Shown one piece after another: positions 37,110 through 50,075 of a stretch of 64,000 bases of DNA. Both the position numbers and the translations under genes were made by a program. The stretch is from positions 103,205,384 through 103,269,383 of the forward strand of contig NC_133391.1 of NCBI RefSeq assembly GCF_047511655.1, given 5' to 3'. The number at the start of each line of letters is the position of its first letter. Position 1 is the stretch's first letter. Below the pieces are notes generated by a model. The model was given only the letters and a program-made list of their open reading frames with translations. It did no database searches and was not told where the DNA came from. This stretch comes from Castor canadensis (taxonomy: Eukaryota > Chordata > Mammalia > Rodentia > Castoridae).

Positions 37110-37320
37110 TTCTTTCAATTTCTGCAAAACATCAGGACCTCATACTTGCTAGGTAGGCACTTTTACCCTTGAGCCACTCCATCAGCACTTTTTTATGATT
37201 GATTTTTTCAAGACAATGTCTTATGAACTATTTGCCTGGGCTGGCTTTGCACAGTGATCCCTCTGATCTCTGCCTCCTGAGTCACTAGGATTACAAGCAT
37301 GAGCCACCAACACCTGGCCA
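37110..37320 (-). mobile_element. Composite B1 + tRNA-like SINE
   Basis: Read on the minus strand, a B1-like half (37320 to 37188: 'gccaggtgttggtggctcatgcttgtaatcctag...') is followed by a tRNA-like half (37187 to about 37113: 'gagtggctcaagggtaaaagtgcctacctagcaagtatgaggtcctga'). The two halves join directly with an A-rich linker. This is a heterodimeric SINE with a 7SL-derived head and an ID/tRNA-like tail, as known from several non-murid rodents. Confidence 0.75.
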
Positions 37321-37994
37321 AAGCACTATTTTACTCATTGATTGCAACTGCTGCATAGATGTAGTTTTCTTTTTTCTATGATCCAGTTGAATCCATCATC
37401 ATAATTATGTTTAAATTAATTTTTAAAAATTGGTCAATTTGTATGCATGATTATTCTAATTTTATATATCTAAATAAAGATAGCTATTGTGCTTCTTGTA
37501 TATGCAAGCCAACTAGGCTGTTTCTAGAGAGCCTCAGTACATCCTGGTTCTAATAAGAGTTCAATGTATCAATGATAACGTGAGTCTCTGAAACTCTGCC
37601 ATGTGCATGTGAATGGGACTGACTAGTAGGAACCAGTAAAAATAAGCTCTCTCTTGTTTTTCTAGGAGATTTCTACTCTAGCACATATTCCTTTTGTAAT
37701 TTTTATGATAAATGTTATAAACATTGTATCATTACATTTATAAACAAATGTAAACTGCATTCCAAGTGGAATATCTCTGCTCTTTATGATCTAAAAAGAT
37801 ATTTTTGAACTTACTATTTGGCTTGTGTAAGAGCATTCCATCTGCAAGATTCTGAGAATTGCTTATAGGCTTTCATTTACATGGCCTTGGCTTCCTAGAT
37901 TCTTTTGAGTTTTCTCATTTCTCTGTATCTTCTTCCTGTTACTCTATCAATGATCTGACTCCAACTCAAGAATGGAACTCAGTACCTTTCCTTA

Positions 37995-37995
<1 letters not shown>
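37321..37995. other. Unique sequence, no feature seen
   Basis: No recognised repeat or gene. Confidence 0.4.

Positions 37996-38038
<43 letters not shown>
37996..38038. repeat. (TC)n microsatellite
   Basis: About 20 TC units with one G interruption near the right end. Confidence 0.95.
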
Positions 38039-39804
38039 CTCACAAACACACACTTTGAAAGTTTGAGAAGATGAAGTGTTTGGCACCACTGCAGCACAAG
38101 CAATTGAAGATGAAGTTACTCATTATGGTTTTAAGTATCCTTTAGCCATTCAGAATGTTGCTTGAATCTTCTATTTTTCCTCTCCCAACAGAAAAAAAAT
38201 TTAACAGAAAATTTAATTTTTAGGAGAAAATTAAAACTTTTCATTTTATTATATAGAACAATTTAGTTTTATCTAGCTCCTTCTCTGAAAGTAATTTTTT
38301 TTTTTTTTGGAGATACATGCACTTTGCTGTGCAGCCGTCTGCTGCACAAAGGAATTTACTATCCTGGGTTTGATCTTTCTTCTGCCCTCAATAGTGCAGA
38401 GGTTGTACTCATCTAGATTCAGGCTTTGGTTTGAGGTTTTATATTTCTTTTTATCAGTGTGCACACATATGAAACATATACAGATACATACAAGTCTGAC
38501 TTTTCTGTGTGTGTGTGTCCATGAGGGTGCACATCTTCTTATATATGCTCATGTTGATCAGCATGCAGTTCACCAGTAGAAATAATGCTATATACAGCTT
38601 TATTAACTATGAGATTTTCTAAAGGATTCCTGGAAGTGCAGTTAAATTTTGATAGATAATATTCTGATCTTTAAAACAAATGTTTCATGTTTCAATTTAT
38701 AACATAATAATTCAGTCCAGTCAGCCCACCTTATTCATGGATTTATTATATGAGGTTTTGACAAAGCATGGTCAAATAATAATAATTAATAAATAAATCA
38801 AAAGAAATTTCAAGAACAAATATTTTAAATTCCCATGCACACATATGTAGTTTATTGGTACAGAGAAGATCTCAGTCAGTTGTGTTTAAGTATTTGTGTG
38901 ATATGCTGTTTCCCTGCCCTTAATTTTGTGAAAACATTTCTCCCCAAAAGCAGGAAAAAGTTATGATAAACCTCCCAAGCCCCCAAAAGGCATGTGATGT
39001 GCTTACTTTAGTGATATAGAAAAATTTTTATATTTGTTTAATGGTGGCATGTTGTTAGTGGAAATTGGGCAGTACTATGGAAAAAATTAGTCAGGTGTTC
39101 TCTGTACTTGAAACAAAGAACATGAAATAAGATCTAGTCTTTAGTGAGCAGTATTGATGTGTACAACAGTAATTTTTCTGACAGTAGCCTACTCTATGTG
39201 GTTTCAAGTTACCATATAGGCAAATTTGAATAATTTTAGAATACTGAACTCTATGCATCCCGAGCATTCATGGTTTTTTCTCAGTGGTGATCTCCTTGGA
39301 CCCATATATCTGCAGATACCAAGGGTCTATTGTATATGAAAAACTTGGTTTCACCACAGCATCACTGACTCTCAATATTTCCAAATTAAAACAAATTTTT
39401 TTACTTCATTAAGAGAGAACTGGTGTACCCTTTCTTTTAGTTTTCACTCCCTTGATTACTAGTGATGCTGAGTACCTCTGTCATTCATGATTAGATGTTT
39501 GAATAATTTCTTAGATTACCTGTTCATATGCTTAGCTTCTTTTTGGGGTCATTTCTGATTTTCTCACTGATTATTGTTGAACCTATTTTTGCTCTAAGAA
39601 TGCCATATCAAAATATTTTAATATTTGTATGGTTGGTCCTTGTCATTGTATTTCATTTTCAATTAATTTCTAACTCTTTTCCAAGTTTTCCTGTTTTATG
39701 CATGCTTATATAAATTTTAATGTTATTTTGCCAAAGTGTATTCATAATATGCATATGATTCATTTGCTGCTTGTTCATTTAATTTAATGTGGACACTATT
39801 TGCT
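38039..39804. other. Unique sequence, no feature seen
   Basis: No recognised repeat or gene; a T run lies at about 38297-38308. Confidence 0.4.
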
Positions 39805-39932
39805 TTAAAAATGGGATCAGGTTTTGTAGCCCAAGCTGGCCTTTAACTCCTAGACTCAAGCTGTCTTCCTGCCTCAGCCTTCCAGCTGCTATGACTACAG
39901 TTGTGTGACATGCATCCAGCTTGAACACTTTT
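39805..39932 (-). mobile_element. B1-type SINE, diverged
   Basis: 'gatcaggttttgtagcccaagctggcctttaactcctagactcaagctgtcttcctgcctcagcc...ctatgactacagttgtg' is the reverse complement of a B1 monomer. Confidence 0.75.
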
Positions 39933-40613
39933 TAAATAAAATTAGCAATTACTTTTTGATATAATATTAATGCTCTTGTATTGATGTACTTGGATTAGCT
40001 TAATTTGTGTGAGGATTTGTAGTTTACTCTCATTTATTTTAATACTGTAAGCAACACTACAATGAATAACCTTTAAACTTTGTGCACATTTATGAAAATA
40101 TCCTTTGTGAATTCATCAGAAGAATTGATAGGACAAACCTTACATGCATATTTTTAAAATGCAGTATTATCCCCAAGAAACTCTAACTAGAGTGGCACTT
40201 CATGTTTTTACACAATAATAACAATACTCTTTAGTCTCTGTGTATTTATGGAAATAGTTTTCATTTGATTATAATTCCAATTGGGCATATCATTGGGAGC
40301 ACAGCCAGGAGATGCTGAAAACAGAGTTTACACTGTGGGTGTTTCTCCAGTTAACACTCTTAGAACTGTTCTGTGTCCCAGCATGGTAGTCCCTCAAATA
40401 TTTAAATGGTTTGACTTTAAAAAATACTTCCTGGCTGGTGGCCAGTGTTAAATAATGTTAGATGGGAAATGATTCTCAAGGGAGAGTCTATGGGGAGAAG
40501 AAAGGAACAATCATTTTCTCGTGGGACTGAGGAAGATACTAATGTTCTCATAAACGAAAATGCTACCTGTGTTGAATTATTTCTATGTTTGTAGTCTATT
40601 TCAACTTACTCTA
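39933..40613. other. Unique sequence, no feature seen
   Basis: No recognised repeat or gene. Confidence 0.35.
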
Positions 40614-40812
40614 AAAGAGTGGTTCAGAACATAACCAATGTAGTCTGAAAGAATGGGTTCTAGGCTTGGCTCTGCAGTTTTCCATATCAAATTAAACAAA
40701 TGTTTTTCATCTTTCCAAGTCTCAGTTTTCTTAAGTAGTAAGATTTAAGTGAATTTATATAACCCCTCAGAAAATGTCTGTCAGATAATAAATGTTCAAT
40801 AAGTTTAATTAA
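40614..40812 (+). mobile_element. MIR SINE
   Basis: A nearly complete MIR: 'agtggttcagaacataacc', 'gggttctaggcttggctctgcagttttcc', 'catctttccaagtctcagttttcttaagtagtaagat' and 'tgtctgtcagataataaatgttcaataag' occur in MIR order. Confidence 0.8.
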
Positions 40813-41104
40813 TATTATTGGTTAGTGATAGAGTAGAGAAACAATATTATTGCTTTCTTACAATAGTTAGAAGTACTTCTTATTTCACTGCTGGCTTTAA
40901 GTTTGACTGGACATTTATCTTCTCTTATTCCTCCTGTGGGTCCTTTTGAGTAAACTACGTAAAAGGAGAGGAGAGAGAAGAAGTCAGCTATGGCAATAAC
41001 ATGGCACACACAGTTTCTATTTGGACATTTCTTATTAAACTCAGATACTTACTTAGCTAAGTAGAGAATATTAGTTAGATACAGTGAAGTACAAAAGAGT
41101 AAGG

Positions 41105-41215
41105 CATGTATATATATATGTACATAATATATTTATGATTTATATATATGTCTTATATATAAATATATAATGTATATAATTTACATATAATATAAATATA
41201 TAATTTATGTTAACC
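41105..41215. repeat. AT-rich low-complexity tract
   Basis: Degenerate TATATA/TATAAA sequence with no unit repeated cleanly. Confidence 0.85.
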
Positions 41216-41829
41216 TTATATTGCCAAACACATTCCTTATCCATATAAGGCCACTTGGAAATCCTTTCTACATTCACCTCTTGTGTGAGTTATTTTCCAT
41301 CTGTATAAAATTGATGTTTTCACTTTTCTCTTGTTAAGATTTTGGCCACATGTTCCCCAGAATCACCTTTAGGAGCCCATTCTCTTGTGGCCAAGAGAGT
41401 CTTAGGTTTACTCTAAATTTTCTTCAACTTGAATTTAGATCTCTTTCCTTTCCTTCACATTCATGGACAGATAAAAGCCTGACATTTTCATGATAAAATG
41501 TCTTTAAAATGGAAGACAATAATTAACTAATCTCCCAGGTCTCTATTTGGTAGGTTAAAAGCCTCAATCCCTTTAACTTTTCATTTCAGCACATTTTTTA
41601 AAGAATTAGCTTAAAGTGCTTTCAGACTTTATGTCTTCCTCTTAACTTGAACCTTCAACTCTTAAACTTGGCATTTATACTGAAGGGTATTTATACTGAA
41701 AGGGTGAGATTTTCTTTCTGTAGGACACAGAATGATTTATTTTAATTATGTTTAGCAGTAGTCTAATGATTGCATATACCAATATATTCAAGGACATCTC
41801 TTTAACATAAATACCTGTTCTTTCCTTCA
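41216..41829. other. Unique sequence, no feature seen
   Basis: No recognised repeat or gene. Confidence 0.35.
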
Positions 41830-42370
41830 ATATCTTTATATTGTTCACTGTGTGCCAGGCACTAGGCTATGTGATAGAGAAACAATGCCCACTAAAATGT
41901 AAGCAGTCCTACCCTCAAGAAGTTTATATTCTAGTGGCAGAAGCAATACACAGAAACAAGGAAAATAAACGATGTGATTTTAGTGCTTAAGTGATCTAGA
42001 AAATAAAGTGTGGTAATAGAAAGTAGAGAAAAGAAGGTCAGAGATATTTTAAAGACTTGTATAAGAAATGGTACTTCTATAGACAGCAAAATTTTGTTAT
42101 ATAATTAGGTCTCTAGCTCTATATTACCTGTGGAGAGCATTTTAGGCAGAAGAAAGGAGTAAATAGTGCTCAGATGTGGAAGAACTTGGATGTTCAGACC
42201 AATAAGATTTGAGAGAAAGGAAAGAGGTGTAAAGGGAATTCCAATGAGTTACAGAAGTGACTGCAGCAAGGTCCAGGGAATATGGAACATGATAGACTGA
42301 GATTATATTTTGCTCCAAGAATGATCAGAAGCCACTGGATAGATGTTACCTGCACAGAGTTGTGATATAA
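41830..42370 (+). mobile_element. Ancient mammalian interspersed repeat
   Basis: Starts 'cactgtgtgccaggcactaggctatgtg' and continues 'cctaccctcaagaagtttatattctagtggcagaagcaat', 'gtggagagcattttaggcag', 'aagaacttggatgttcag', 'gatcagaagccactgg'. This order matches a common old mammalian repeat that I recognise but cannot assign to a class with certainty. Confidence 0.5.
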
Positions 42371-43924
42371 TGCTTTGCAAAATTCCTGTGTCTTCCATAG
42401 AAATGAATTATTGGAGGAAATAGGGAAACTGTTGACCATTTCTGTCATGTCCCATGAATATCTTTCAAGGTTAGTATGTCTTTTTTCTCTCTACTGCTAA
42501 GCTTCAAGAGCTCAAAAGATGATCCCTGTAGAATGCTGCATGGTTGTAGGTCTTGACAAAGGGTGATGTAGTGTCTTAATGTAGTACATCCTCATTAGCC
42601 AGCTGTAAGATTCAATGCAGGATCCAGAAAAGCTTAGCCTTAGGGGTAAACTTCAAAGTGGTCATAGAACTCAGTTAGTCCACCTGAGAGATAGTTTTCC
42701 TTCTCTTGTGCCAAATGGGGTTGAAAAATATAATGGGTATAGAGATTTTAATAAAGTAATTGGAAATTATGGTCCAACCTCTTGAGGAATCAAGATGATA
42801 CATGTGAAATAAACATATGTGCTCATGATATAATTTTTCAAAATATGATTAATTTGAGACTGATACTTTTGATATTTGCAATATCAAAATCTAACATTTA
42901 AATTTTGTATCATTCTTACACAGAGTATATAAATCTTCAGCATATACACAAATCTAGTATTTTAATTAAATGATTAATTATGTAAATTTTTTATTTTCAG
43001 ATTTCTACTTTGAAAAACCAGCACAACAGTTTAAGTGCTTTTAATGTTGGTTCAATTATTAGTATCTTAAGAATATTGAAGTCTATGATTTTCATTACAA
43101 ACATAAGTGGAAACTATTGCATATGCGTTAAAATTACTCTTAGCCTAGAAATCTAACTCCACATATAATATTTTTCACTTATGTTAAAAGACATTCTGAG
43201 TTGCAACACTGTTTTACAAAAGTGCTTTCGAAGTTTGAGCTATTTGCAAAGAGGAAGACTTACTGTATTTTGAGAGCTGCACAGAGGAATCTTGAAGTAA
43301 AGACAGAGTCCACTGGATTTATTAGGTGCATTGAAATAAATAATGTGTGTTTCTAGTAAGAAGTGTTTAATTTTTCCTCTGCTTTCATTTGAACCTGACT
43401 CATCTGCAGCTTGATATTTACTGTGGCTTGAGGAGTTTTTTTTTTTTTAACCTTTTGAACAAGTTGACTGTGTGCAATTATGGCCTAAAATTGATCCTGT
43501 AAGCTGTATTTTGAGGGGTAAAAATAATCACAGCAGAATAAAAGTGATTCACCTTTCACTTTGCCAGAGTACAGCAAGCAAAGAGAGCAAGAGAGTGAAA
43601 ACATATTTTGACTACAGGAAGACATGGTTGTCAGAGGCAACATTGCCCAGTGCTGAGATTTCTTATGCCCTTTTTGCATCTTCACTAAAGCTTCACTCTG
43701 GTTAGCATATGTCTAGGAACCTGCCTCAGCATTTTCCCATGATGATTTACTTAACTTGTCATTCATTCTTAAGAAAAGGAAGTTCTAGCCATTGGTGAGC
43801 AACAGAACCTTATTCTTAGTGCGGCAGTGCCCACATTCCACAAGGCCTTTGCCTCCCTGGACAGAGGAACATTTTTGCTGACTGAGTTATACTGTACATA
43901 TTACTACAATTATGCTGGATTAAA
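42371..43924. other. Unique sequence, no feature seen
   Basis: No repeat or gene supported. The part at 43380-43660 is repeat-free and might be conserved. A T run ends at about 43449. Confidence 0.35.
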
Positions 43925-44045
43925 TGGCAATGTAATCATATAATAAGTTTACTTGACTGAGGAGGAAAATGCAACTTAGAGAGAGCTGTGATTTCCCAAA
44001 GGGCTAACACAGCAGAGGAAGCATTTGAATATTGGAAGCAGAGGT
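43925..44045 (-). mobile_element. MIR-like fragment
   Basis: 'ctgaggaggaaaatgcaacttagagagagctgtgatttcccaaagggctaacacagcagaggaagcatttgaat' resembles antisense MIR. Weak. Confidence 0.4.
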
Positions 44046-44462
44046 GAGGAGTGTTTTATTCCACAATTCCTCTGATAGTTATCACTTCCCAATAAATAAG
44101 AGCATTTTGATTTATACTCTTCATCAAGATGCTACTACCCATTTTGAAGTTTGATTTACGTTCTTTCATTTTTCAGTGAGTGCTAACAGACCAACTTCTC
44201 ATTCATGTAGCTTGAAAAAACTAAACATCCCCTGGTGGTTTTCACATTGTTTTCTCTTTTGTAAAAAGGTCAAACTGCAGTTATACATTTTCATAAAATA
44301 TATGGCAACATTTCATAAAATGTCATGCTAGTGACTCCCCAAAGATAGCAACTGTAGTGATGCTACATTTGGAGTTATTGTTTCAGAAGCAAGTTCGCAT
44401 ATACATTTTTCCCTCAATCCAGTACAATGAACAATGAGTGCTGGTCCTATGGCACAAAGCTT
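44046..44462. other. Unique sequence, no feature seen
   Basis: No recognised repeat or gene. Confidence 0.35.
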
Positions 44463-44545
44463 TTCAATTTGATACATTGTGAGAACCTTTGTAAATGCCA
44501 CAATATATCTCCACCCAGCACAACAGCAATAACCAAAAAATACCA
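44463..44545 (+). mobile_element. 3' fragment of the unclassified 0.5-kb retroposon
   Basis: 'gatacattgtgagaacctttgtaaatgccacaatata...cacccagcacaacagcaataacc' matches the 3' end of the element at 57048-57545, including the 'tgtaaatgc' core and the 'acaacaataa' end. Both lead into A-rich sequence. Confidence 0.7.
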
Positions 44546-45600
44546 AAATTGTGCACCAAAATATTGAGTGGTGTGTCATGTCATTAGGTAGATGCTGGAT
44601 CTCTATCCAATAGCACTTTCTCTGAATAACTCCTCCCAAAGAACTTGGAGAATAATATTTTTGGGTAGGAAACTTCTTATTTTCTTCATGGTTGGGTTTC
44701 CAGATCTAAGAAGTCTTGTGTGGAAGATTAAGCTTTAAATGTTAATTTCTGGCAATAATGAACTACAGGCAATTGTTCTCAATTATACAACTTGTATTTC
44801 CTTTAGCCAAGGATAAATGCAAACCTTATTTCTTTAATATTAATGCCAAAGTATAAATAATATTAACTACATTAATTTAGGTTATAATTATCTGAATCAG
44901 TGTCTTTAATGGAAATCAAAACCTACTGTTTCATAGGAGAATGCTTCTGCATTAGAAATTATATTAACTTTAATTATCATCCTATAGCAACTTTAAAAAT
45001 CAGCTTAATACGGTAAGATTTTTTGATAGATATATTTTGATGAATCTTGTCCAAATATCTGTGTTATTAGGAAGAAAGATTCTAATGAAAATGGTAGATG
45101 CTTTTTCTTCAAAAGTTTTTTTGCGCTAAGAAAAGAACTTCTACTTTCTTTGAAAATCCATGCTTTTACACAATTAGCAGTTTTAGAATTAATCTTTGTT
45201 TTTCATTTTCTGTAAGTCAAAACACCATACGAGGTATGCTTTCACAAGAAAAAGTAAATGAAAGAAGACAATAATTTGCTCCTTCAGCACATTCTCTTTT
45301 TACTTAAACATTTGTGGAAGTGAGAATGTGTCTGTGTTTGGAGCATCAAACTTCAGTCATGATGGCTTTGTGCTGTAAGAACCTGCTCCAAAACCTGCTC
45401 TCTGTGTAGCTGCTCAGATGGAAATACCAAAAGTGTGTAACTCTGTTGGCTCTGTGCAGGACAGCATCTCTCAGCCACCCTACACCAAGCAAACCTTCAC
45501 TGAGTTATAAAGGCAAACTCAGGAATCACCAGGATTCCAAAGAACAATTGCTATGACTCTGTGCTAGAATTTAAAATATTTTGGATGTGTTATCACATGC
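44546..45600. other. Unique sequence, no feature seen
   Basis: No recognised repeat or gene. Confidence 0.35.
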
Positions 45601-45651
45601 CTTTCTCCCTCTCTTCCTCCCTTTCTTTTCTTTCCTTTCTCCCTCTTAAAT

Positions 45652-45684
<33 letters not shown>

Positions 45685-45689
45685 CACAC
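45601..45689. repeat. Polypyrimidine tract plus (CA)n microsatellite
   Basis: A C/T-only run of nearly 50 bases precedes a (CA)n run with one CG interruption. Confidence 0.9.
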
Positions 45690-46929
45690 TTCACTTTTCT
45701 GTAACCTGCTATCTGAGAATAAGGAATTGTTTAAGACACATTTAAATGTTCTGTGAATAATTAATCTGACTTATATTAAAGGACCCTTAAACATAACCTT
45801 TCTAAATCCTTTGAAACTGCACCCAATCCAACTTAGTATTTTCAAAGCTCTGTTTATCTGGAAACATGGAATGTATCGACTGCCCTGTCATGCTCTTGTT
45901 TCTTCTTGGCCACATTTTGTGTAACCTTTCACATTTTATTAGCACATTTATTGGAGGAAAAGAGTGAAAGGAACAAATGAAAAAGCTCAAGGTAAGCCAT
46001 GTATGTTATTAATTGCTGGTCATTTTGTTAATACAAGGTGAAAAAGATTAAAACTATTGTCCAAATCAAATGTTTGGAGACATCAAATTTCATAATAGAG
46101 TGTTGACTGTACATATTACTACCCTGAAGGAAATTACTAAAGAAGTTTCAGTTTCATATTTGGTATTGATTTGTTTTATACTCCCTAAATCCTGTGTTCT
46201 ATCTCCAGAATTGCCTTTCACACAACCACTAAATAATATCACCTGGATGCTTAAGATGTTTGATTGACTTGTTCTTTACCCAAATCTCCCATGTCCCAGA
46301 CCTCACCTTACTTATTCTGTAATTCGTGGGCCTGAGCTAGCCAAGTGACAAAGATATCTCTGGTCATATGCTTATAAAGAACATTAAATCAGCCAGAGTT
46401 CCCTTTCTCTGACACCCAATTGGCAAAGCCTCTTCTCCCCAATGACCTTCTGTTGAAGATTCATTATCTAATATGTTTGACATGTTAACTTAAGGGATTT
46501 TAGGAAATAATGCCATATTACCATTATGTCAGCTCAATGTGAGACATTTTTACCTAAATTAAGATGAATTCCTCAAATGTCAGTATCATGATGGCTATAA
46601 GATCTACATGAACTCAACGCTTCATCTGCATTTGTGTCTAATGGTCTTCATAAATATAACATATCCTAAAGAGAACTCCTGATTTCTGTCTCCCCAAACT
46701 TCATTTGCAACAGTTTTCTCCCTTTTTTCTCATCTCAGCAAATGACACCATCTCTTTCTAATTGTGACTCTTGCCTTTTTCTCCACACTTATGTACAATA
46801 TATCAGCAGGTCCTTTTTCATTCCCCATAGAAAGTGTATTTAAATATGATCACCTCTCTTCATGTACATTACCATACCAAGGACAGTTTTTGTCATCTTT
46901 CTCCTGGACCAGGAGGAGCTTCCTAAGAA
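45690..46929. other. Unique sequence, no feature seen
   Basis: No recognised repeat or gene. Confidence 0.35.
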
Positions 46930-47470
46930 GTACCCACATTTCTTCTCATACAATTTTTCCCTTATTTAAGCTTCCTTAAAGATAAGACCATTCTTCATCT
47001 ATGATCTATTACTCTTAAGATAAAATCAACTCCTCCTGTTGCTTTTCATATCCTGAATTATCTCTTTCCTGTCTTTTCTACTTATGCTCCTCTTAATACA
47101 CAATATGCATATCAGTTTTTAATATAATCTTCTCTTCATAAAGTACTCTTCCATGTGACTGACTCCTTCTCTTCTGTGGTACTCTCTTGAAATGCTACTT
47201 CTTAGAGTCATTCCATGACCATCTACCTATCTAAAGTCCCATTCAAAGATCTCTGCTCAACTCTCCCCCTACTGTCAGCTTCTATCAACTTGCTTGGTTT
47301 TATGTCCTCAATTAACTCTTAGACAGTCTATGATTATGTTTGTTATTGTTTATCTTTCCTGCAAGCATCATAGGAACAGGGGCTTTGTCTTTTCATCACT
47401 GAATACCCAGTGCCAATAACAATGACTAATGCAAGGTTTGTATATAACTAACATCTATTAAATTAATTCT
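46930..47470 (+). mobile_element. L2-type LINE 3' end
   Basis: 'tccatgaccatctacctatctaaagtccc', then 'tgtttgttattgtttatctttcctgcaagcatcataggaacaggggctttgtcttttcatcactgaatacccagtgcc' reproduces the L2 3' end ('...gagggcagggactttgtctgt...ctgtatccccagcacc'). Left border approximate. Confidence 0.7.
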
Positions 47471-47668
47471 ACCATACCTTTATATTTTGGAATATAGAAA
47501 TGGAATTTATGAAAATAATTATTTTATTTTTTAAAAAACTAATAAGAACACAACATAGTAATTCCTCTGATAAGTAAAGTAATACCACAACTAAAGTAAA
47601 ATAAAAAATCATTGTACTTAATCATTTGTTTAATTATAAAATTTAAGGTTGATTTAAGTACAGGATTG

Positions 47669-47760
47669 AGGACTAGAGGTGTGGCTCAAGTGGTAGAGGG
47701 CCTGCCTAGCAAGCCTGAAGTCCTGAGTTCAAACCCCAGTATTGAGATATAAAAAAAAAG
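47669..47760 (+). mobile_element. tRNA-derived SINE
   Basis: 'gtgtggctcaagtggtagagggcctgcctagcaagcctgaagtcctgagttcaaaccccagtattgag' followed by an A9 tail. The A box (tggctcaagtgg) and B box (gagttcaaacc) are both well kept, making this the least diverged tRNA SINE here. Confidence 0.92.
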
Positions 47761-47774
47761 AGAGAAAACCTTTT

Positions 47775-47860
47775 GAGGGAGTGAATTCAAGTATAATATA
47801 TTGGAAGCTTTACAAGTGTGAAACCCTGAGTTCCACTCCAGACCACCCCTCAAAAAAAGT
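47775..47860 (+). mobile_element. Retroposon fragment joined to a half SINE
   Basis: 'gagggagtgaattcaagtataatatattg' matches part of the unclassified retroposon at 57447-57482. It is followed by 'accctgagttccactccagaccacccctcaaaaaaa', the 3' half of a tRNA SINE with its tail. Confidence 0.55.
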
Positions 47861-48039
47861 AGTTTATTTTCTACTTTTGAAGGATTTAATTTGTATTCAA
47901 GTGTTCAAAAAAATAAACCAATAATTCAAGAACTCCAACAAAGACCAACCTGAGTACATGTGGCTGATTCCAAAGTCCATTAATCTCACTAATAAGAATT
48001 TATGTTCATTGAATTTATCTGTATCAAATATTTAACATC

Positions 48040-48190
48040 TATTATTTGAATTCACAATAGTTCTGTGTGTTGTATATTATTATTTCCATTTTGTAGATAA
48101 GAAAAACTAGGGCTCAGTAAGGTTAAAAAATATACCCACACTTTCAGTGTTCATAACTAGTAGAAGCTTAAAAACAATGAAGCTCAACTT
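48040..48190 (-). mobile_element. MIR SINE fragment
   Basis: 'ttattatttccattttgtagataagaaaaactagggctcagtaaggttaaa...cataactagtagaag' is the antisense MIR core. Confidence 0.65.
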
Positions 48191-49214
48191 TCTTCTTAAA
48201 AGTTTGAATTTTTCATCTGCTCTTTTGATGTCTTTTTTTTTCTTTCTCATTTTTCTGATGTAAAGGACTTTCAGGTAAAATGAGGCTTTTTATAAACAGT
48301 ATTCTAGTGTGCTATGTTTGCATTCAAGATGCATGGAACACACTTTGACAGCAAGTCAGAACACTCCTATCTCATTCTTAAGTGTGGTTTGTTACTTCTA
48401 TCCAAGGCTAGAATCTTAATCAAACTGGATGATAGGAAAAGTATATATCCTTCAATAATTGCTCAGAATAATAAATGTCCAGCTCTAGTATGGGACACTG
48501 TGGGGGAAGCACCATAAATTTCATGCCTAATCAACTTACGAAGGCAAGCTGAGGCCAAAGAATCACAGCTGTCATTTCACTGTGGGAAAGAGTTCAGAGG
48601 TCCCTTCTACTGTTCATTCCCATGAACTTGAGGTTCTCAGAGGGGCACTCGGGAGGTGACGCTCCATTTTCTGTAGTAAAGTGACTCAGAGCATGACAGA
48701 TTGCTAGTAGTTAATCAACAGGTTATGATAAAAGTCTAAACCTGATTTATTTCTTTTGCTGTAGATTGTCCATATTTTCACATGCATACAAACACACGAA
48801 TGCAGCTGAACAGATTTCATAGAGGCCAGCCCAAACGATCAAATTGGCATTTCCAATTCATACCTAACTGGCTAGAAAATTCATAAAATAATAAAACAAT
48901 CAAATAATTTGAGTTCTAAACAGAGGTAACTTTTATCTACAAATGTAATTTTTATTTATGTGGATTAAACTTTATGTAAAAAAGTTTTAATAATTTAGGA
49001 GAAATCTCTTTTGGAAGTTTCATGGAATGGCACAGCTCAATCCAGATATGGAATGCCAAAGATGATTATGAGAACGCAACTTTGCTGTGTGCATGAGTCT
49101 TGCATTGCTTATGATATATTTGGATTCTTTGTCCCTGAAATATTTGAATATTTTAGGAAGTGTCACGATTGGCAATTTGTGATTAAAAACCTTTGTGGTT
49201 TTGATGATGAAAGT
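48191..49214. other. Unique sequence, no feature seen
   Basis: No recognised repeat or gene. Confidence 0.35.
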
Positions 49215-49475
49215 GATAATGATAAAAATAAAACACTAACAATATTGTGTCTTAATGATTGTCAGGTACAGTTCTGAGTATTTTATAGGTTGTTACCTTT
49301 TAAAAAACTACTTATAATAACCCTATAGCATAGGAAGTTTTCTTACTTTCATCTCATGGATGGGTAAATTGAGGCACAAGGAGGTTAAATAAATTGCCCA
49401 AGGCCAAACAGTTAATATATTACATAGTCAGGATTCAAATCCAAGCAGTCTTCCTATCAATTTGCACAGTATACT
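49215..49475 (-). mobile_element. MIR SINE
   Basis: 'gtcaggtacagttctgagtattttatagg', 'ataataaccctatagcataggaag', 'ctcatggatgggtaaattgaggcacaaggaggttaaataaattgcccaaggccaaacag' and 'caggattcaaatccaagcagtc' follow the antisense MIR in order over nearly its full length. Confidence 0.85.
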
Positions 49476-50025
49476 TCTTACATATCCATGTACACACATA
49501 TATAATTTCTATCTATGCATGCAATATAATTCTAACACTTCAATATTCTTCAAGAGAGAACCAGAAAGGATTGGAGTACTCCGCTGCGAAAAAAAGAAAG
49601 CAGCCGCATTCTGGTGGTTAGTTCAAATAGAATCATTAAGACCTGATATAGATGTGAAACTTTCAGAAATGAAGGGGCAACTTTTGAGATTTCAAAAGCT
49701 AACTGATGATAGTTGTGATATAGGAAATAGGACTTGATATTATTCCATGAGGAAAAGAGTTTGTGAGACAGCACAGCTAATGCAAGAAAAAGCTTAGGAA
49801 TGTTAGTTTTGTCACTAGATTCATGAAATAGCTGCTCTCCTTTAAGTCAGAGGACAAAAGTTGACAAAATAAAGATAAATTTGCAATTTCTTCACATTTT
49901 TATTTAGTCTTTTAAATATTGTTATAGTGCATCAATTATATCAACATTTCTCATATGTCCATCCTATTTTATGGCAAATTTGGCAGTTGATTTAACATTT
50001 TAATAAAACCAGTGATTCTGGTAGT
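49476..50025. other. Unique sequence, no feature seen
   Basis: No recognised repeat or gene. Confidence 0.35.
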
Positions 50026-50075
50026 ATCAAGAAATTAATTTCTTGATTGATTTCTATATTGATTAATATAGAAAT
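50026..50075. repeat. Two adjacent perfect palindromes
   Basis: A perfect 22-bp palindrome (50026-50047, centre ttaa) is followed two bases later by a hairpin with 11-bp arms atttctatatt / aatatagaaat (50050-50060 and 50065-50075) and a 4-bp loop. Function unknown. Confidence 0.85.

Noticed and set aside
47669-47760. tRNA gene
   Set aside because: The A and B boxes are present but the rest does not fold as a tRNA and an A tail follows; the same sequence recurs at 29712 and 57606, so it is a SINE.
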